Shown here one piece after another: positions 37,520 to 45,408 of a DNA stretch of 64,000 nt. The stretch's first letter is position 1. Every line of letters begins with the position of its first letter. The DNA comes from Thermoanaerobaculia bacterium (GTDB lineage Bacteria; Acidobacteriota; Thermoanaerobaculia; Multivoradales; JAIOJS01). The stretch covers positions 1 through 64,000 of the forward strand of contig JAUIDB010000023.1 of assembly GCA_030429235.1 (NCBI GenBank), in the 5' to 3' direction. Made by a program: the position numbers and the translations under genes. Under the pieces are notes generated by a model. The model saw only the letters and a list, made by a program, of their open reading frames with translations, had not been told where the DNA came from and did not search any database.

Positions 37520-38413
37520 CTACGAGTAGATGGTGCCGGTGTTGAGCACGGGTGCACTCGACTGCTCGCTGGTCAAGACCACGAGGAGGTTGTTCACCAT
37601 CGCGGCTTTTCGCTCCTCGTCGAGCTGTACGATCTGCTTGTCGGACAAACCCTGGAGGGCGTCGTCGACCATGCCTACCGCGGCTTCGACGATCAGTCGG
37701 CGGGCTGCGACGACGGCGGCCGCCTGCTGCCTACGGAGCATCGCCTGAGCAATCTCGGGGGCGTAGGCTAGATGCGTCAGGCGGGCTTCCTGGACCTCGA
37801 CTCCGGCGACCTCGAGGCGTGCCTGCAACTCGACCCGCAACTCCTCGGCGATCCGTTCCTGGTCGCCCCGCAGGGAAGGTTCATTGCCCTCGGCATCGGC
37901 CGGATCGTAGGGATGCCGCGTAGCGAGAGATCGGACCGCGGTCTCTACCTGAATCGAGACGAACTGTTCGTAGCGATCGACATCGAAGAGCGCCTTGGCG
38001 CTGTCCACGACTCGCCACACGACGACGGCAGCGATTTCGATTGGGCTTCCCGATTCGTCGTTCACCTTGATGGTGTCGCTGGTGAGATTGCGGACCCGGA
38101 GAGATACCCGCCGCTTCTGGGCCAGCGGGTTGCCCCAGCGGAATCCCTCGGTCCGGGTCGAGCCGATGTAGCGCCCGAAGAAGATGAGCACCCGTGCTTC
38201 GTTCGGCTGGACGGTGAAGAAGCCACCGAAGCAGACGCAGAGCAGAGTGAAGAACGTGGTGACCGCTACCAGCTGGACGGGGTCCTGCCCTTGGACTCCG
38301 GCGATGAAACGCCAGACACAAAGCCCCAACAGAACGAGAATGCCAGCCAGCGCCGCAAACCCATCGATGGTGGTGGCGCGGTGTTCGCGGACGGTTCGAA
38401 AGTCTTGAGTCAT
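37520..38413 (-). CDS. SPFH / band 7 domain membrane protein
   Basis: The 297 residues have two hydrophobic segments near the N-terminus (about 18-66). A prohibitin-like SPFH domain follows: VQPNEARVLIFFGRYIGS, GLRW-like TEGFRWGNPL, then RRVSLRVRNL. The helical tail (RRQQAAAVVAARRLIVEAAVG) is predicted to oligomerise. SPFH proteins scaffold membrane microdomains or proteases; the client is unknown. GGAG precedes the ATG. It leads a unit with the Arc-type gene 12 bases downstream. Confidence 0.88.
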   Translation of the reverse strand: MTQDFRTVREHRATTIDGFAALAGILVLLGLCVWRFIAGVQGQDPVQLVAVTTFFTLLCVCFGGFFTVQPNEARVLIFFGRYIGSTRTEGFRWGNPLAQKRRVSLRVRNLTSDTIKVNDESGSPIEIAAVVVWRVVDSAKALFDVDRYEQFVSIQVETAVRSLATRHPYDPADAEGNEPSLRGDQERIAEELRVELQARLEVAGVEVQEARLTHLAYAPEIAQAMLRRQQAAAVVAARRLIVEAAVGMVDDALQGLSDKQIVQLDEERKAAMVNNLLVVLTSEQSSAPVLNTGTIYS

Positions 38414-38435
38414 GATCTGTCTCCTTCGGATTGCA

Positions 38436-38455
38436 TGATATCACTATGATAATCA
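38436..38455. promoter_or_regulatory. TGAT/ATCA tandem palindromes, candidate repressor operator
   Basis: TGATATCACTATGATAATCA holds a perfect TGATATCA and a TGAT-A-ATCA palindrome, four alternating half-sites in 20 bases. It lies in an AT-rich stretch unusual for this genome, 23 bases before the SPFH start codon. Repeated 4-bp half-sites are the normal target form of ribbon-helix-helix repressors, and one is encoded two genes away. No clear -35/-10 pair could be fixed around it. Confidence 0.5.
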
Positions 38456-38505
38456 AGTGCTATAAGAAACTACGGCAACCTCGAAAGGTCTATTCCCTGA
38501 GGCTG

Positions 38506-39678
38506 CTAGGCCCGTCCGCAGACGACGCCGGTGCAAAAACGAGGATAGACCTCGCGGATGCGTTGGTGGTCCGGAAGGACTTCGACCTCGGAGAATCCAG
38601 CATCGCGAAGTAGACCTGCCCATTGCTCTGGGGTCAGGAACCCAGGGGTGGGACGACGCGTTGGGTCTAGTTGTACGTCCCAGAAGTCCTCGAGGATCTG
38701 GAAGATCAACTCGGTGGAGAGGGTCCGCCCGGCGAAAGGGCGGATCGACTCGGCCGCGACCAGCCAGCCGCCTGGGGCCAACGCTCGGCGCATCGCGTCC
38801 AGACTCCGGTCGAGATCGCGAGCGACATGGACGACGTTGACGGCGTAGATCAAGTCGCAGGACCCGTCCTCGACTCCCTGGGCCGCGAGGTCCTGGTCGA
38901 TGTCCAGGCCTCCGAATTCGAAGGGGCAATCTGGATGTTCGGAGCGTAGGCGACGTTCGGCGCGGCGCCGGAAGAACGGACTTGGCTCTGTGAAATGGTA
39001 CCGACTGGGTCGGATCGAAGAGGTGGCCATCGCCTCGAGCAGGGCATCGGTACCACTGCCGGCTCCCGCTCCGACCTCGAGGACTCGGCCGGCCTGGACC
39101 GGTAGGTGCTCGCAGGCGACGTGAGCCGCGAGGCGGTTGTTCACGGCGTAGATCGGATTCTCGTTGTGAAAGTAGTCGAGCCAGAGTTGGGTCTGTCCCA
39201 GTCCGAACAACGCCTCCTGTCCCCGGATCTCTCCGCGGGCCACGCGAGGATACACCTGGGACGCCACGTCGAGCAGGGCCAGCGTGGCCTCGTTGTGGGG
39301 GTCGGTGGCGAGGCAGGCTTCGCGAATCGACGCTCGCACCGAAGGGGGTAGCTCTCCGCGCCTCTGGTAGCGCACAGGTTCGTCGTCGAAGCGCACCGCC
39401 AGGCCCACCTCCACGAGTCCGCGCACCAGCCAGTCCAGGGCGTGTCGGAACGACTCGACGAAACCGAGTTCGTGTCGCAACTCGGGGAGGGAACGGGGCT
39501 CGCGGAGCGCCTCGAACACGCCCAGCTCGTCGACGAGTTCCAGCATCCAGGCCCGACCGTAACGATCGACCAGCTCCCAGGAGCGATAGAAGGAGTCCGA
39601 GAACAGGTCTTCGGGAAAGTGGGACAGTAGCTCGGTGACCCGCGGGTCGACGGGGAGTACTTCGGTAGGGGATGGCAT
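38506..39678 (-). CDS. SAM-dependent methyltransferase
   Basis: The 390-residue class I methyltransferase has an N-terminal helical dimerisation-like region (residues 1-170) and a Rossmann domain with the SAM loop LEVGAGAGSGTDAL. IYAVNVVHVARDLDRSLDAMRRALAPGGWL follows as motifs IV-V. It resembles C- and O-methyltransferases of natural-product pathways, but no such cluster is present and the substrate is unknown. ATG 39678 is chosen because TACAAT lies 9 bases before it. It is divergent from folE with only 25 bases between start codons. Confidence 0.83.
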   Translation of the reverse strand: MPSPTEVLPVDPRVTELLSHFPEDLFSDSFYRSWELVDRYGRAWMLELVDELGVFEALREPRSLPELRHELGFVESFRHALDWLVRGLVEVGLAVRFDDEPVRYQRRGELPPSVRASIREACLATDPHNEATLALLDVASQVYPRVARGEIRGQEALFGLGQTQLWLDYFHNENPIYAVNNRLAAHVACEHLPVQAGRVLEVGAGAGSGTDALLEAMATSSIRPSRYHFTEPSPFFRRRAERRLRSEHPDCPFEFGGLDIDQDLAAQGVEDGSCDLIYAVNVVHVARDLDRSLDAMRRALAPGGWLVAAESIRPFAGRTLSTELIFQILEDFWDVQLDPTRRPTPGFLTPEQWAGLLRDAGFSEVEVLPDHQRIREVYPRFCTGVVCGRA

Positions 39679-39687
39679 CACCGGACC

Positions 39688-39693
39688 ATTGTA
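39688..39693 (-). promoter_or_regulatory. -10 box for the methyltransferase gene, overlapping that of folE
   Basis: TACAAT on the minus strand ends 9 bases before the ATG at 39678. It shares two bases with the folE -10 box on the other strand, so the two polymerases must compete for this spot. Confidence 0.5.
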
Positions 39694-39697
39694 GGAT
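39692..39697 (+). promoter_or_regulatory. -10 box for folE, predicted leaderless
   Basis: TAGGAT ends 6 bases before the folE GTG at 39704, so transcription should begin on the start codon. No ribosome site would fit. Confidence 0.5.
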
Positions 39698-39703
39698 AGT
39701 CCG

Positions 39704-40324
39704 GTGAGCGGAACTACGAGCAACGAAGAGTCCCCACCCGAGGATCACGAGTCCGGCTTTGCTGCGGCTCAACTCGACCGGATCGCCGGCCATGTGCGGG
39801 GGATCATCGAGGAGTTGGGCCTCGATCCCGGAGACCCAAACCTGGCCGAAACGGACCAGCGAGTCGCCCGCCTCTACGCCGAGATGTTCAGTGGCATCAA
39901 GGCCGGCACGCGGCCCAAGGTGACGACCTTTCCCAACGAGGAAGGGTACAAGGCGATGGTCATCGAAATGAAGATCCCCTTCTTTTCGATGTGCGCCCAC
40001 CATTTCGTCCCATTCCACGGGCATGCGCACATGGCGTACATCCCCAAGGACCGGATTCTCGGGCTGTCGAAGTTCTCGCGCATTCTCGAGTTCTACGCCA
40101 AACGACCCCAGCTTCAAGAACGCTTGACGGAGCAGGTCGTCGGGTTTCTCGAGCGCGAGCTCGATCCTCGGGGGGCCATGGTCGTGATCGAGGCACGCCA
40201 CCTTTGCGTGGAGATGCGGGGTGTCAAGAAGACCGGAGCCGTGACCGTGACCTCGGCGATCCGTGGGTCCTTCTATCAAAAGGAGGTCCGGGAGGAATTC
40301 CTGGACCTGATTCGCGGTCGATGA
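39704..40324 (+). CDS. folE: GTP cyclohydrolase I
   Basis: Converts GTP to dihydroneopterin triphosphate, the first step of folate/pterin synthesis. The 206 residues contain the zinc motif MCAHHFVPFHGHAH, the active-site CVEMRGVKK and GLSKFSRILEFYAKRPQLQE. The zinc ligands are present. It starts with GTG directly after a TAGGAT box. The stop overlaps the next ATG (ATGA). No other folate genes are in the window. Confidence 0.96.
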   Translation: MSGTTSNEESPPEDHESGFAAAQLDRIAGHVRGIIEELGLDPGDPNLAETDQRVARLYAEMFSGIKAGTRPKVTTFPNEEGYKAMVIEMKIPFFSMCAHHFVPFHGHAHMAYIPKDRILGLSKFSRILEFYAKRPQLQERLTEQVVGFLERELDPRGAMVVIEARHLCVEMRGVKKTGAVTVTSAIRGSFYQKEVREEFLDLIRGR

Positions 40325-40983
40325 TGGACGCGAAGAGCGTCGAATCGAGGCTTCGGTCGACCACCCGTGGCGGTCGGTTGGTGATCGCGTTCTTTCTGGT
40401 GGTCAGCCTCGGCACGGCATCGATGGTCGCAGCGGGGAAGGGGAAACTCCGAGATCCCCACGACCTGGTCAACATCTACCTCAGCCCGACCTACTCCCAA
40501 TGGCTCGTCGGTGCCACTGGTGAGTTGGCCAGCGACGCTGAGGTCGAGGAGTTCCTCGCGTTGCGGGACGACGACCGAGCCGAGCGCTTCGTCGAGGCAT
40601 TCTGGGATGCTCGTCGCGACCTCGAGGTCGACGGCGGAGAGGAGTCCTCGATGCGGGCCGCGATGGGGCTGGTTCAGAACCCCTTCAGGGCGCTGTACGA
40701 AACCCGCGCCGAGGAGGCAGACAAGCTCTTCTCCGAGTCTGGGTACCTGGGGCGCCGGACGGCGCGCGGCACGATCTTCGTCCTCTTTGGGGAACCTGAG
40801 GAGACCGACTACGAGGTCAATCCGGATCCGGAAGGTCAGCCCATCGTGGTCTGGACGTACGAGAAGAAGCGCCGCGGACTCGATGGCCGAAAGGCTGAGA
40901 GAATCTACCGGTTCATCCGGCAGGGAGATCTCACCGTTCCCTACGTTCCGGGCCGAGTGCGGCCGGTCCGATCGCGGTTCTGA
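40321..40983 (+). CDS. GWxTD-family secreted/anchored protein, divergent
   Basis: The 220 residues have an N-terminal membrane helix or signal (about 20-37, VIAFFLVVSLGTASM) and the family core: EEFLALRDDDRAERFVEAFWDARRD, then an RGTIFVLFGEPEE segment. The name-giving GWxTD is replaced by GYLGRRTARG, so this is a degenerate member. The family is mostly found in Acidobacteriota and related phyla and its function is unknown. It overlaps folE by 4 bases; the KAS III gene follows after 78 bases. Confidence 0.75.
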   Translation: MMDAKSVESRLRSTTRGGRLVIAFFLVVSLGTASMVAAGKGKLRDPHDLVNIYLSPTYSQWLVGATGELASDAEVEEFLALRDDDRAERFVEAFWDARRDLEVDGGEESSMRAAMGLVQNPFRALYETRAEEADKLFSESGYLGRRTARGTIFVLFGEPEETDYEVNPDPEGQPIVVWTYEKKRRGLDGRKAERIYRFIRQGDLTVPYVPGRVRPVRSRF

Positions 40984-41061
40984 TTGCCACGACGGGAGAG
41001 GGCCAGGCGCCATGTCGAACTGCGCCAAGTCGATAGCGGTTTCACCAGTGGGAGGTTTGGT

Positions 41062-42132
41062 ATGACGACACGGGCACTGCTCCTCGGGACCGGGGTGGAG
41101 CTTCCCCCTCGAGTAATCGACAACCATCGACTGGCACGGGTCATGGAGACCGACGACACCTGGATCCAGGAGCGCAGCGGGATCGTCGAGCGGCGTTACG
41201 TCGAGGCTGGAGTGGGGGCTGCCTCCCTAGGGGCCGGGGCCGCTCGCGCGGCCCTGGCGGATGCGGGTCTGTCGGCCGAGACCGTCGACTACGTCGTGTG
41301 CGCGACGATGACTCCCGACCACTACTTCCCGGGGTCGGGCACCTTGATTCAGCATGAGCTGGGGATCTCTCCCCGTCCAGCTCTCGACATCCGGCAGCAG
41401 TGCGCGGGATTCGCCTACGGCCTGCAGGTCGTCGATGCCTTGATCCGTAGCGGAATCGCTCGCACGGTGCTGCTGGTCGGCACCGAGGTCCACTCCGCCT
41501 TGATGCCCTTCTCGGAGGCGACCTGGAGGGCGATCGAAGATCCCGCAGCACCACCGCCTCCGGCCGAGGAGATCGCCTACAACTCCCAATTCCGACACCT
41601 GTTGGTGCTGTTCGGGGACGGCGCCGGAGCCATGGTCTTCGGAGCTCATGAAGCCGATGACGGTCGGGGCATCCTCACCTCGCGGTTGTACGGCGACGGC
41701 GGTGAGAAGGAGATCCTGTATACCCCTGGCGTCGGTTCGGGACACCGGCCGTACGTCAGTCACGAGGGGATCGATCGTTACGATTCGGTGCCGGTGATGG
41801 AGGGGCGCTCGGTGTTCAAGCACGCCGTCACCATGATGCCGGCCGTGACCAGGGAGGTGCTCGAAGCGGAGGGGCTGAGCATCGACGATCTCGATCTGTT
41901 GATCATGCACCAGGCCAATCTTCGGATCAACGAGGCCGCCCGCAAGCACTTGGGACTGCCCCCCGAGCGAGTGCACAACAACATTCAACGCGTCGGCAAC
42001 ACGACGGCGGGAACGCTACCGATCTGCTTCGACGAGGCGCGACGCGAGGGCAAGGCGCCAGAGGGAGCCCTGGTCGCCTTTACGGCCCTCGGGGCAGGCC
42101 TCCATTGGGGTAGTGTGCTTCTCCGAGTCTAG
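41062..42132 (+). CDS. 3-oxoacyl-ACP synthase III family protein (KAS III / FabH-like)
   Basis: Thiolase-fold condensing enzyme of 356 residues with the full triad: Cys114 (RQQCAGFAYG), His283 (MHQANLRIN) and Asn313 (GNTTAGTLP). It joins an acyl-CoA starter to malonyl-ACP or performs a related condensation. A proline-rich insert at about 160-170 (DPAAPPPPAEE) is not usual in FabH. No other fatty-acid genes are adjacent, so the housekeeping FabH role is not certain. A GGGAGG site precedes ATG 41062; the longer frame has no homology. Confidence 0.87.
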   Translation: MTTRALLLGTGVELPPRVIDNHRLARVMETDDTWIQERSGIVERRYVEAGVGAASLGAGAARAALADAGLSAETVDYVVCATMTPDHYFPGSGTLIQHELGISPRPALDIRQQCAGFAYGLQVVDALIRSGIARTVLLVGTEVHSALMPFSEATWRAIEDPAAPPPPAEEIAYNSQFRHLLVLFGDGAGAMVFGAHEADDGRGILTSRLYGDGGEKEILYTPGVGSGHRPYVSHEGIDRYDSVPVMEGRSVFKHAVTMMPAVTREVLEAEGLSIDDLDLLIMHQANLRINEAARKHLGLPPERVHNNIQRVGNTTAGTLPICFDEARREGKAPEGALVAFTALGAGLHWGSVLLRV

Positions 42133-42160
42133 GGGCACCGCGTCGACTTCCGGGCGGCGG

Positions 42161-43219
42161 CTAGTGGGTCAAGGCCTGCTCGATCTGCTCTGTGTCGAGC
42201 ACTAGGGCGGCACCTGGGACCGACTGGGCCGGATCGAGTTCCCAGCGTCGGATCACTCGACGGAAGACTTCCTTGAGGGCTCGGGCTCCCAGTCGGGGTT
42301 GCCGGGTCGCTTCGGTCGCGATGGCGCGGACCGCCGCCGGTGAGAGTACGAGTTCCTTGCCGTAGGTGGCGAAGTACTCCTTCGACTGCTGAAGGCCCGA
42401 GTCGGGTGATTCGAGGAAGATGCGCACGAGTTCTTCCACCGTGAGATCCTCGAGCAGGACGACAGCATCGAAGCGAGACAGGAACTGCGGGCTCATCCCG
42501 TATTCGAAGAGGTCCTCGTTGCGCAGCCACTCCTGAAGTGAGAACTGCAGTTCCTCTCGAACCTGTCCACCCTCGACGACGGTGACCGCCTGTAGGGCTC
42601 CCTTGTCTCGTCCCACCGTGACCCGATCGAACACAGCATCGTAGAGACCCTCGAAGGCACCGGCGCAGACGAAGAGCAGGCCCGAGGAATCGACGGTCTG
42701 GACCCCGCCCCCGGCCCAGTCGGGACGACGGAGCGGGATGGCTTCGTTCTCGATCAGGGTCAGGAGCGCCTCCTGGGCGCGGATTCCGGCGACGTTGGGG
42801 CGATCGCCGACCCGCGAGCGGATCTTGTCGACCTCATCCACGAAGACCAGACCGCGGCGCGCCCGGTCGAGTACCGCGTCCCAGCTCGCATCGGCACCGA
42901 GTTGCTCGCGGCTTCGCTCGAGTAGTCGATGCAGGACGGCCTCACCCGGCCGACCGCGCTCGGCCTCCTCGCCCAGGACGTTGGCGTGGAGCCGCACCAC
43001 GGTCGAGCGGCTCGCCAGCTTGGGATCGCTGGCCAGGTACTCTTCGACGCCACGCATCAGAGTGGTCTTGCCGGTCCCCGAGGACCCGATCATGAGGATG
43101 TGTCCGGTCCGGACGCCTTCCAGCTTCTTGGCCAGTGCGACGGACATCTCCTCGATGGCGTCCCGCTGACCGATGACTCGCTTGCCGAGAACCTCGGCGA
43201 TCTCGAACGGTGTAGGCAT
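42161..43219 (-). CDS. ClpX-like AAA+ ATPase lacking zinc domain, IGF loop and pore Tyr
   Basis: The 352 residues align with the AAA+ core of ClpX: Walker A GSSGTGKTT (45-53), Walker B LVFVDEVDK (124-132), LLFVCAGAFEGL and the SPQFLSRFD sensor region. The N-terminal Cys4 zinc domain is absent. The ClpP-docking IGF loop is replaced by GRDKGALQA (193-201), and the pore GYVG by ANVLGEE (79-85). ClpP docking and normal threading are therefore unlikely, and a remodelling role is more plausible. I use the Met at 43219 because TAGAAT lies 7 bases before it; Met at 43228 falls inside that box. Confidence 0.82.
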   Translation of the reverse strand: MPTPFEIAEVLGKRVIGQRDAIEEMSVALAKKLEGVRTGHILMIGSSGTGKTTLMRGVEEYLASDPKLASRSTVVRLHANVLGEEAERGRPGEAVLHRLLERSREQLGADASWDAVLDRARRGLVFVDEVDKIRSRVGDRPNVAGIRAQEALLTLIENEAIPLRRPDWAGGGVQTVDSSGLLFVCAGAFEGLYDAVFDRVTVGRDKGALQAVTVVEGGQVREELQFSLQEWLRNEDLFEYGMSPQFLSRFDAVVLLEDLTVEELVRIFLESPDSGLQQSKEYFATYGKELVLSPAAVRAIATEATRQPRLGARALKEVFRRVIRRWELDPAQSVPGAALVLDTEQIEQALTH

Positions 43220-43226
43220 GCGGGGC

Positions 43227-43232
43227 ATTCTA
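43227..43232 (-). promoter_or_regulatory. -10 box of a predicted leaderless promoter (ClpX-like gene)
   Basis: TAGAAT on the minus strand ends 7 bases before ATG 43219. It decides the start choice, because the alternative ATG at 43228 overlaps this box. Confidence 0.45.
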
Positions 43233-43272
43233 CCGCCCGCTGCTTGCGTCGGACCGAAGAGGTCGGCTCGGC

Positions 43273-43278
43273 TAGAAT
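43273..43278 (+). promoter_or_regulatory. -10 box of a predicted leaderless promoter (TPR gene)
   Basis: TAGAAT ends 8 bases before ATG 43287 with no ribosome site. It is divergent from the box of the ClpX-like gene 40 bases away. Confidence 0.45.
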
Positions 43279-43286
43279 CCTCCACT

Positions 43287-44270
43287 ATGTCGCGAACCTC
43301 CTCCCCCCGCACTGCCGTCCTCCCCCTCCTTGCGATGCTCCTGCTGAGCTCGGGATTGGCGGTCGCGCAGCCAGTTTCGGTCGCTGCCGCCCAGCGAGCC
43401 GTCGATGCTGGCGATCCCGTCTCGGCGCTCGAGATCACCAAGGTCCTGTTGTCGACACAGCCGGAGAACGCAGCAGCCCTTCTGATTCAGAGTACGGCCC
43501 ACCTCATGCTGGGCGATCTCGAGGTAGGCGAGCAGGAACTCGATCGCGCCCTGCAACTCGATCCTGCGCTTCGTCAAGGGTGGCTGAACCGCGCGGCCTT
43601 GTCGATGGCTGCTTCTGACTATCCAGCGGCGCTGGCGGCCTTCGAGCAGGCCCGGCAGCTCGATCCCGGGGCGGATGACAATCATCTGAATCTCGGTGCC
43701 ACCCGCCTCTTGATGGGCGACCTCGATGCCGCGGCCCAGGACTTCGAGCGCTATCTCCAGCGGTCTGCGGGGAACTCGGAGGCCTTCTATCTGGTGGCCA
43801 CGAACTACGCGATGGGAGGGTACGCTGCCTTCGCTCTCCGCCACCTGCACCAGGCGATCAAGCTCGACGAGAGGTCCCGACGTCGGGCGCGACGAGATCC
43901 CAACTTCGTGTCCCTGGAAGACCATCCCCGATTCCAGGATCTCATGAACACCGACATCTACGTCCTGTCCTCGGACTCCCACCGGGCGGCTCGTGTCTTC
44001 AAAGGCGCCTACGACGGTGGGAGAGGGGTCCTGCTCCAGAGTGTGCTCGACGCTCTCTACGGCTTGCGGGAGCCCTTCGATCCCAATGTCGAGGTCACCG
44101 AGAACTGGGCACTGATCTGGGGGAGATACCGCATCAAACTGCGGCAGGATCTCGAGGGTGGCGTGGTGGAACTGACTGCGCCTCAGAGTGCCTTTACGGC
44201 AACCGAATGGGAGCAGGAGACGAAGCGACTGTTCGATTCGGTCTTCGTGCAGATTCCCAAACGCCTCTAG
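43287..44270 (+). CDS. Secreted TPR-repeat protein
   Basis: The 327 residues have a signal peptide ending near LAVAQP and about four TPR motifs (NAAALLIQSTAHLMLGDLE, LRQGWLNRAALSMAASDYP, DDNHLNLGATRLLMGDLD, NSEAFYLVATNYAMGGYA). A C-terminal domain without a known fold follows (VTENWALIWGRYRIKLRQ). TPRs bind protein partners; this one should act in the periplasm. It stands alone and converges on the VTT gene. Confidence 0.8.
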   Translation: MSRTSSPRTAVLPLLAMLLLSSGLAVAQPVSVAAAQRAVDAGDPVSALEITKVLLSTQPENAAALLIQSTAHLMLGDLEVGEQELDRALQLDPALRQGWLNRAALSMAASDYPAALAAFEQARQLDPGADDNHLNLGATRLLMGDLDAAAQDFERYLQRSAGNSEAFYLVATNYAMGGYAAFALRHLHQAIKLDERSRRRARRDPNFVSLEDHPRFQDLMNTDIYVLSSDSHRAARVFKGAYDGGRGVLLQSVLDALYGLREPFDPNVEVTENWALIWGRYRIKLRQDLEGGVVELTAPQSAFTATEWEQETKRLFDSVFVQIPKRL

Positions 44271-44287
44271 CCAGACGGCGCGATGCC

Positions 44288-45343
44288 TCAGTCTCCGCGG
44301 CGTTGGTCGCGGCTGGCTCGTTGCTGTCGGAGAGTCCTGTACCGCAGTTTTCGTTTGCGCTGTTGCCACAGGGTTGGGCTGAGCCCGACCACGGCGAAGC
44401 AGATCAGCGCGATCACGATCTCCAGCGTCTTGCCCTGGCCCGTGCCCTCGGCGGCGGAGGTCAACAGCGTCGCCAGATAGGTGTACATGGCGATCCCGGG
44501 AATCAAGCCCAGGGCGGTCGAGAGGAGGAAGAGGGGGAAACTCACCCCGGCTAGAGCCAACCCGAAGTTGGCCAGTGGGTAGGGAATGGGCATCAAGCGA
44601 AGCCCAGCGAGCGACCAGAACCCGTGTCGCGAGATCGCCGCCTCGACCCTCCGCAGCTTTCCCCCGGCGATTCCAGCCACGAAGTCCCGCCCCAGGAGGC
44701 GTGCCAACTGGAATCCGAGCGAGCCTCCGAGCAGGGCGCCGATATGGTTCAGGACGATGCCCTTGCCGAACCCGAACACGGCTCCGCCGGCCAAGATCAT
44801 GGGGGAGAGGGGGGCGCCGAGGGGGGCGAGCACCACGAAGGCCGCGAGCAGAACGATCGGGGCCCAGATCGAACCCCGGATGGCGACCAGCATCTCGACG
44901 GCCACCTCGCGATCGAGGTAGTGATTCAGGGGGGTGAACCGCAGCACGAGCGCGGCCGCGATCAGCAGAGCCACGAAGAGGAGGAACCGTCCAGTTCCCG
45001 GCGGGTAGCGTCGGGCGACGAGCACCGGAGGTGGGGTAGCGAGCAACCGGTCGAGTTGGTGGTCGCAGCCAGCGCGAAGCACCACGATGTCGACTCCGAG
45101 GACGCGGTTGGGCAGATCCGCCAGTCGGTCGCGGCACTGGTCGAAGAGGGGCTGGGAAGATGCCTCGCTCTGTGCTGCCAGTAGGCCCCTGGTCAGGTAC
45201 GTCAGAGCGTCGATCAGAGCGAGTCCGTCTTCCTCCTCGGGGGACAACTGCGTCTTGACGTCCTCCCACGCCGTGGTAGCGGAGACCAGGTCGCCTCGAA
45301 GGTAGGCTTCGAGGCCGGCCTGGAGCCTAGTGTCGATGGCCAT
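44288..45343 (-). CDS. VTT-domain (TVP38/TMEM64, DedA-like) membrane protein with soluble N-terminal domain
   Basis: The C-terminal two thirds match the VTT family: APLSPMILAGGAVFGFGKG, GASLG-like GALLGGSLGFQLARLLG, RLMPIPYPLANFGLALAGV and a re-entrant pattern of about six hydrophobic segments. Members are lipid scramblases or transporters. The first 100 residues are soluble and helical (LQAGLEAYLRGDLVSATTAWE, GLALIDALTYLTRGLLAA), similar in pattern to DUF309. The role of the fusion is unknown. A GGGGAG site lies 13 bases before the ATG. Confidence 0.82.
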   Translation of the reverse strand: MAIDTRLQAGLEAYLRGDLVSATTAWEDVKTQLSPEEEDGLALIDALTYLTRGLLAAQSEASSQPLFDQCRDRLADLPNRVLGVDIVVLRAGCDHQLDRLLATPPPVLVARRYPPGTGRFLLFVALLIAAALVLRFTPLNHYLDREVAVEMLVAIRGSIWAPIVLLAAFVVLAPLGAPLSPMILAGGAVFGFGKGIVLNHIGALLGGSLGFQLARLLGRDFVAGIAGGKLRRVEAAISRHGFWSLAGLRLMPIPYPLANFGLALAGVSFPLFLLSTALGLIPGIAMYTYLATLLTSAAEGTGQGKTLEIVIALICFAVVGLSPTLWQQRKRKLRYRTLRQQRASRDQRRGD

Positions 45344-45408
45344 GGAAGCTGAATCTCCCCAGGGTCATCGGGCCCTGCGGAAAACCGACACGGCACGGCA
45401 CGATGGGC

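Noticed and set aside
38453-40279. 608-codon ORF on the minus strand opposite folE and in another frame of the methyltransferase gene
   Set aside because: The protein is Arg/Pro/Gly-rich with no motifs; it is a shadow of two clear genes in GC-rich DNA.
43272-45269. 665-codon minus-strand ORF over the TPR gene and part of the VTT gene
   Set aside because: No recognisable domain; both overlapped genes have clear family motifs.
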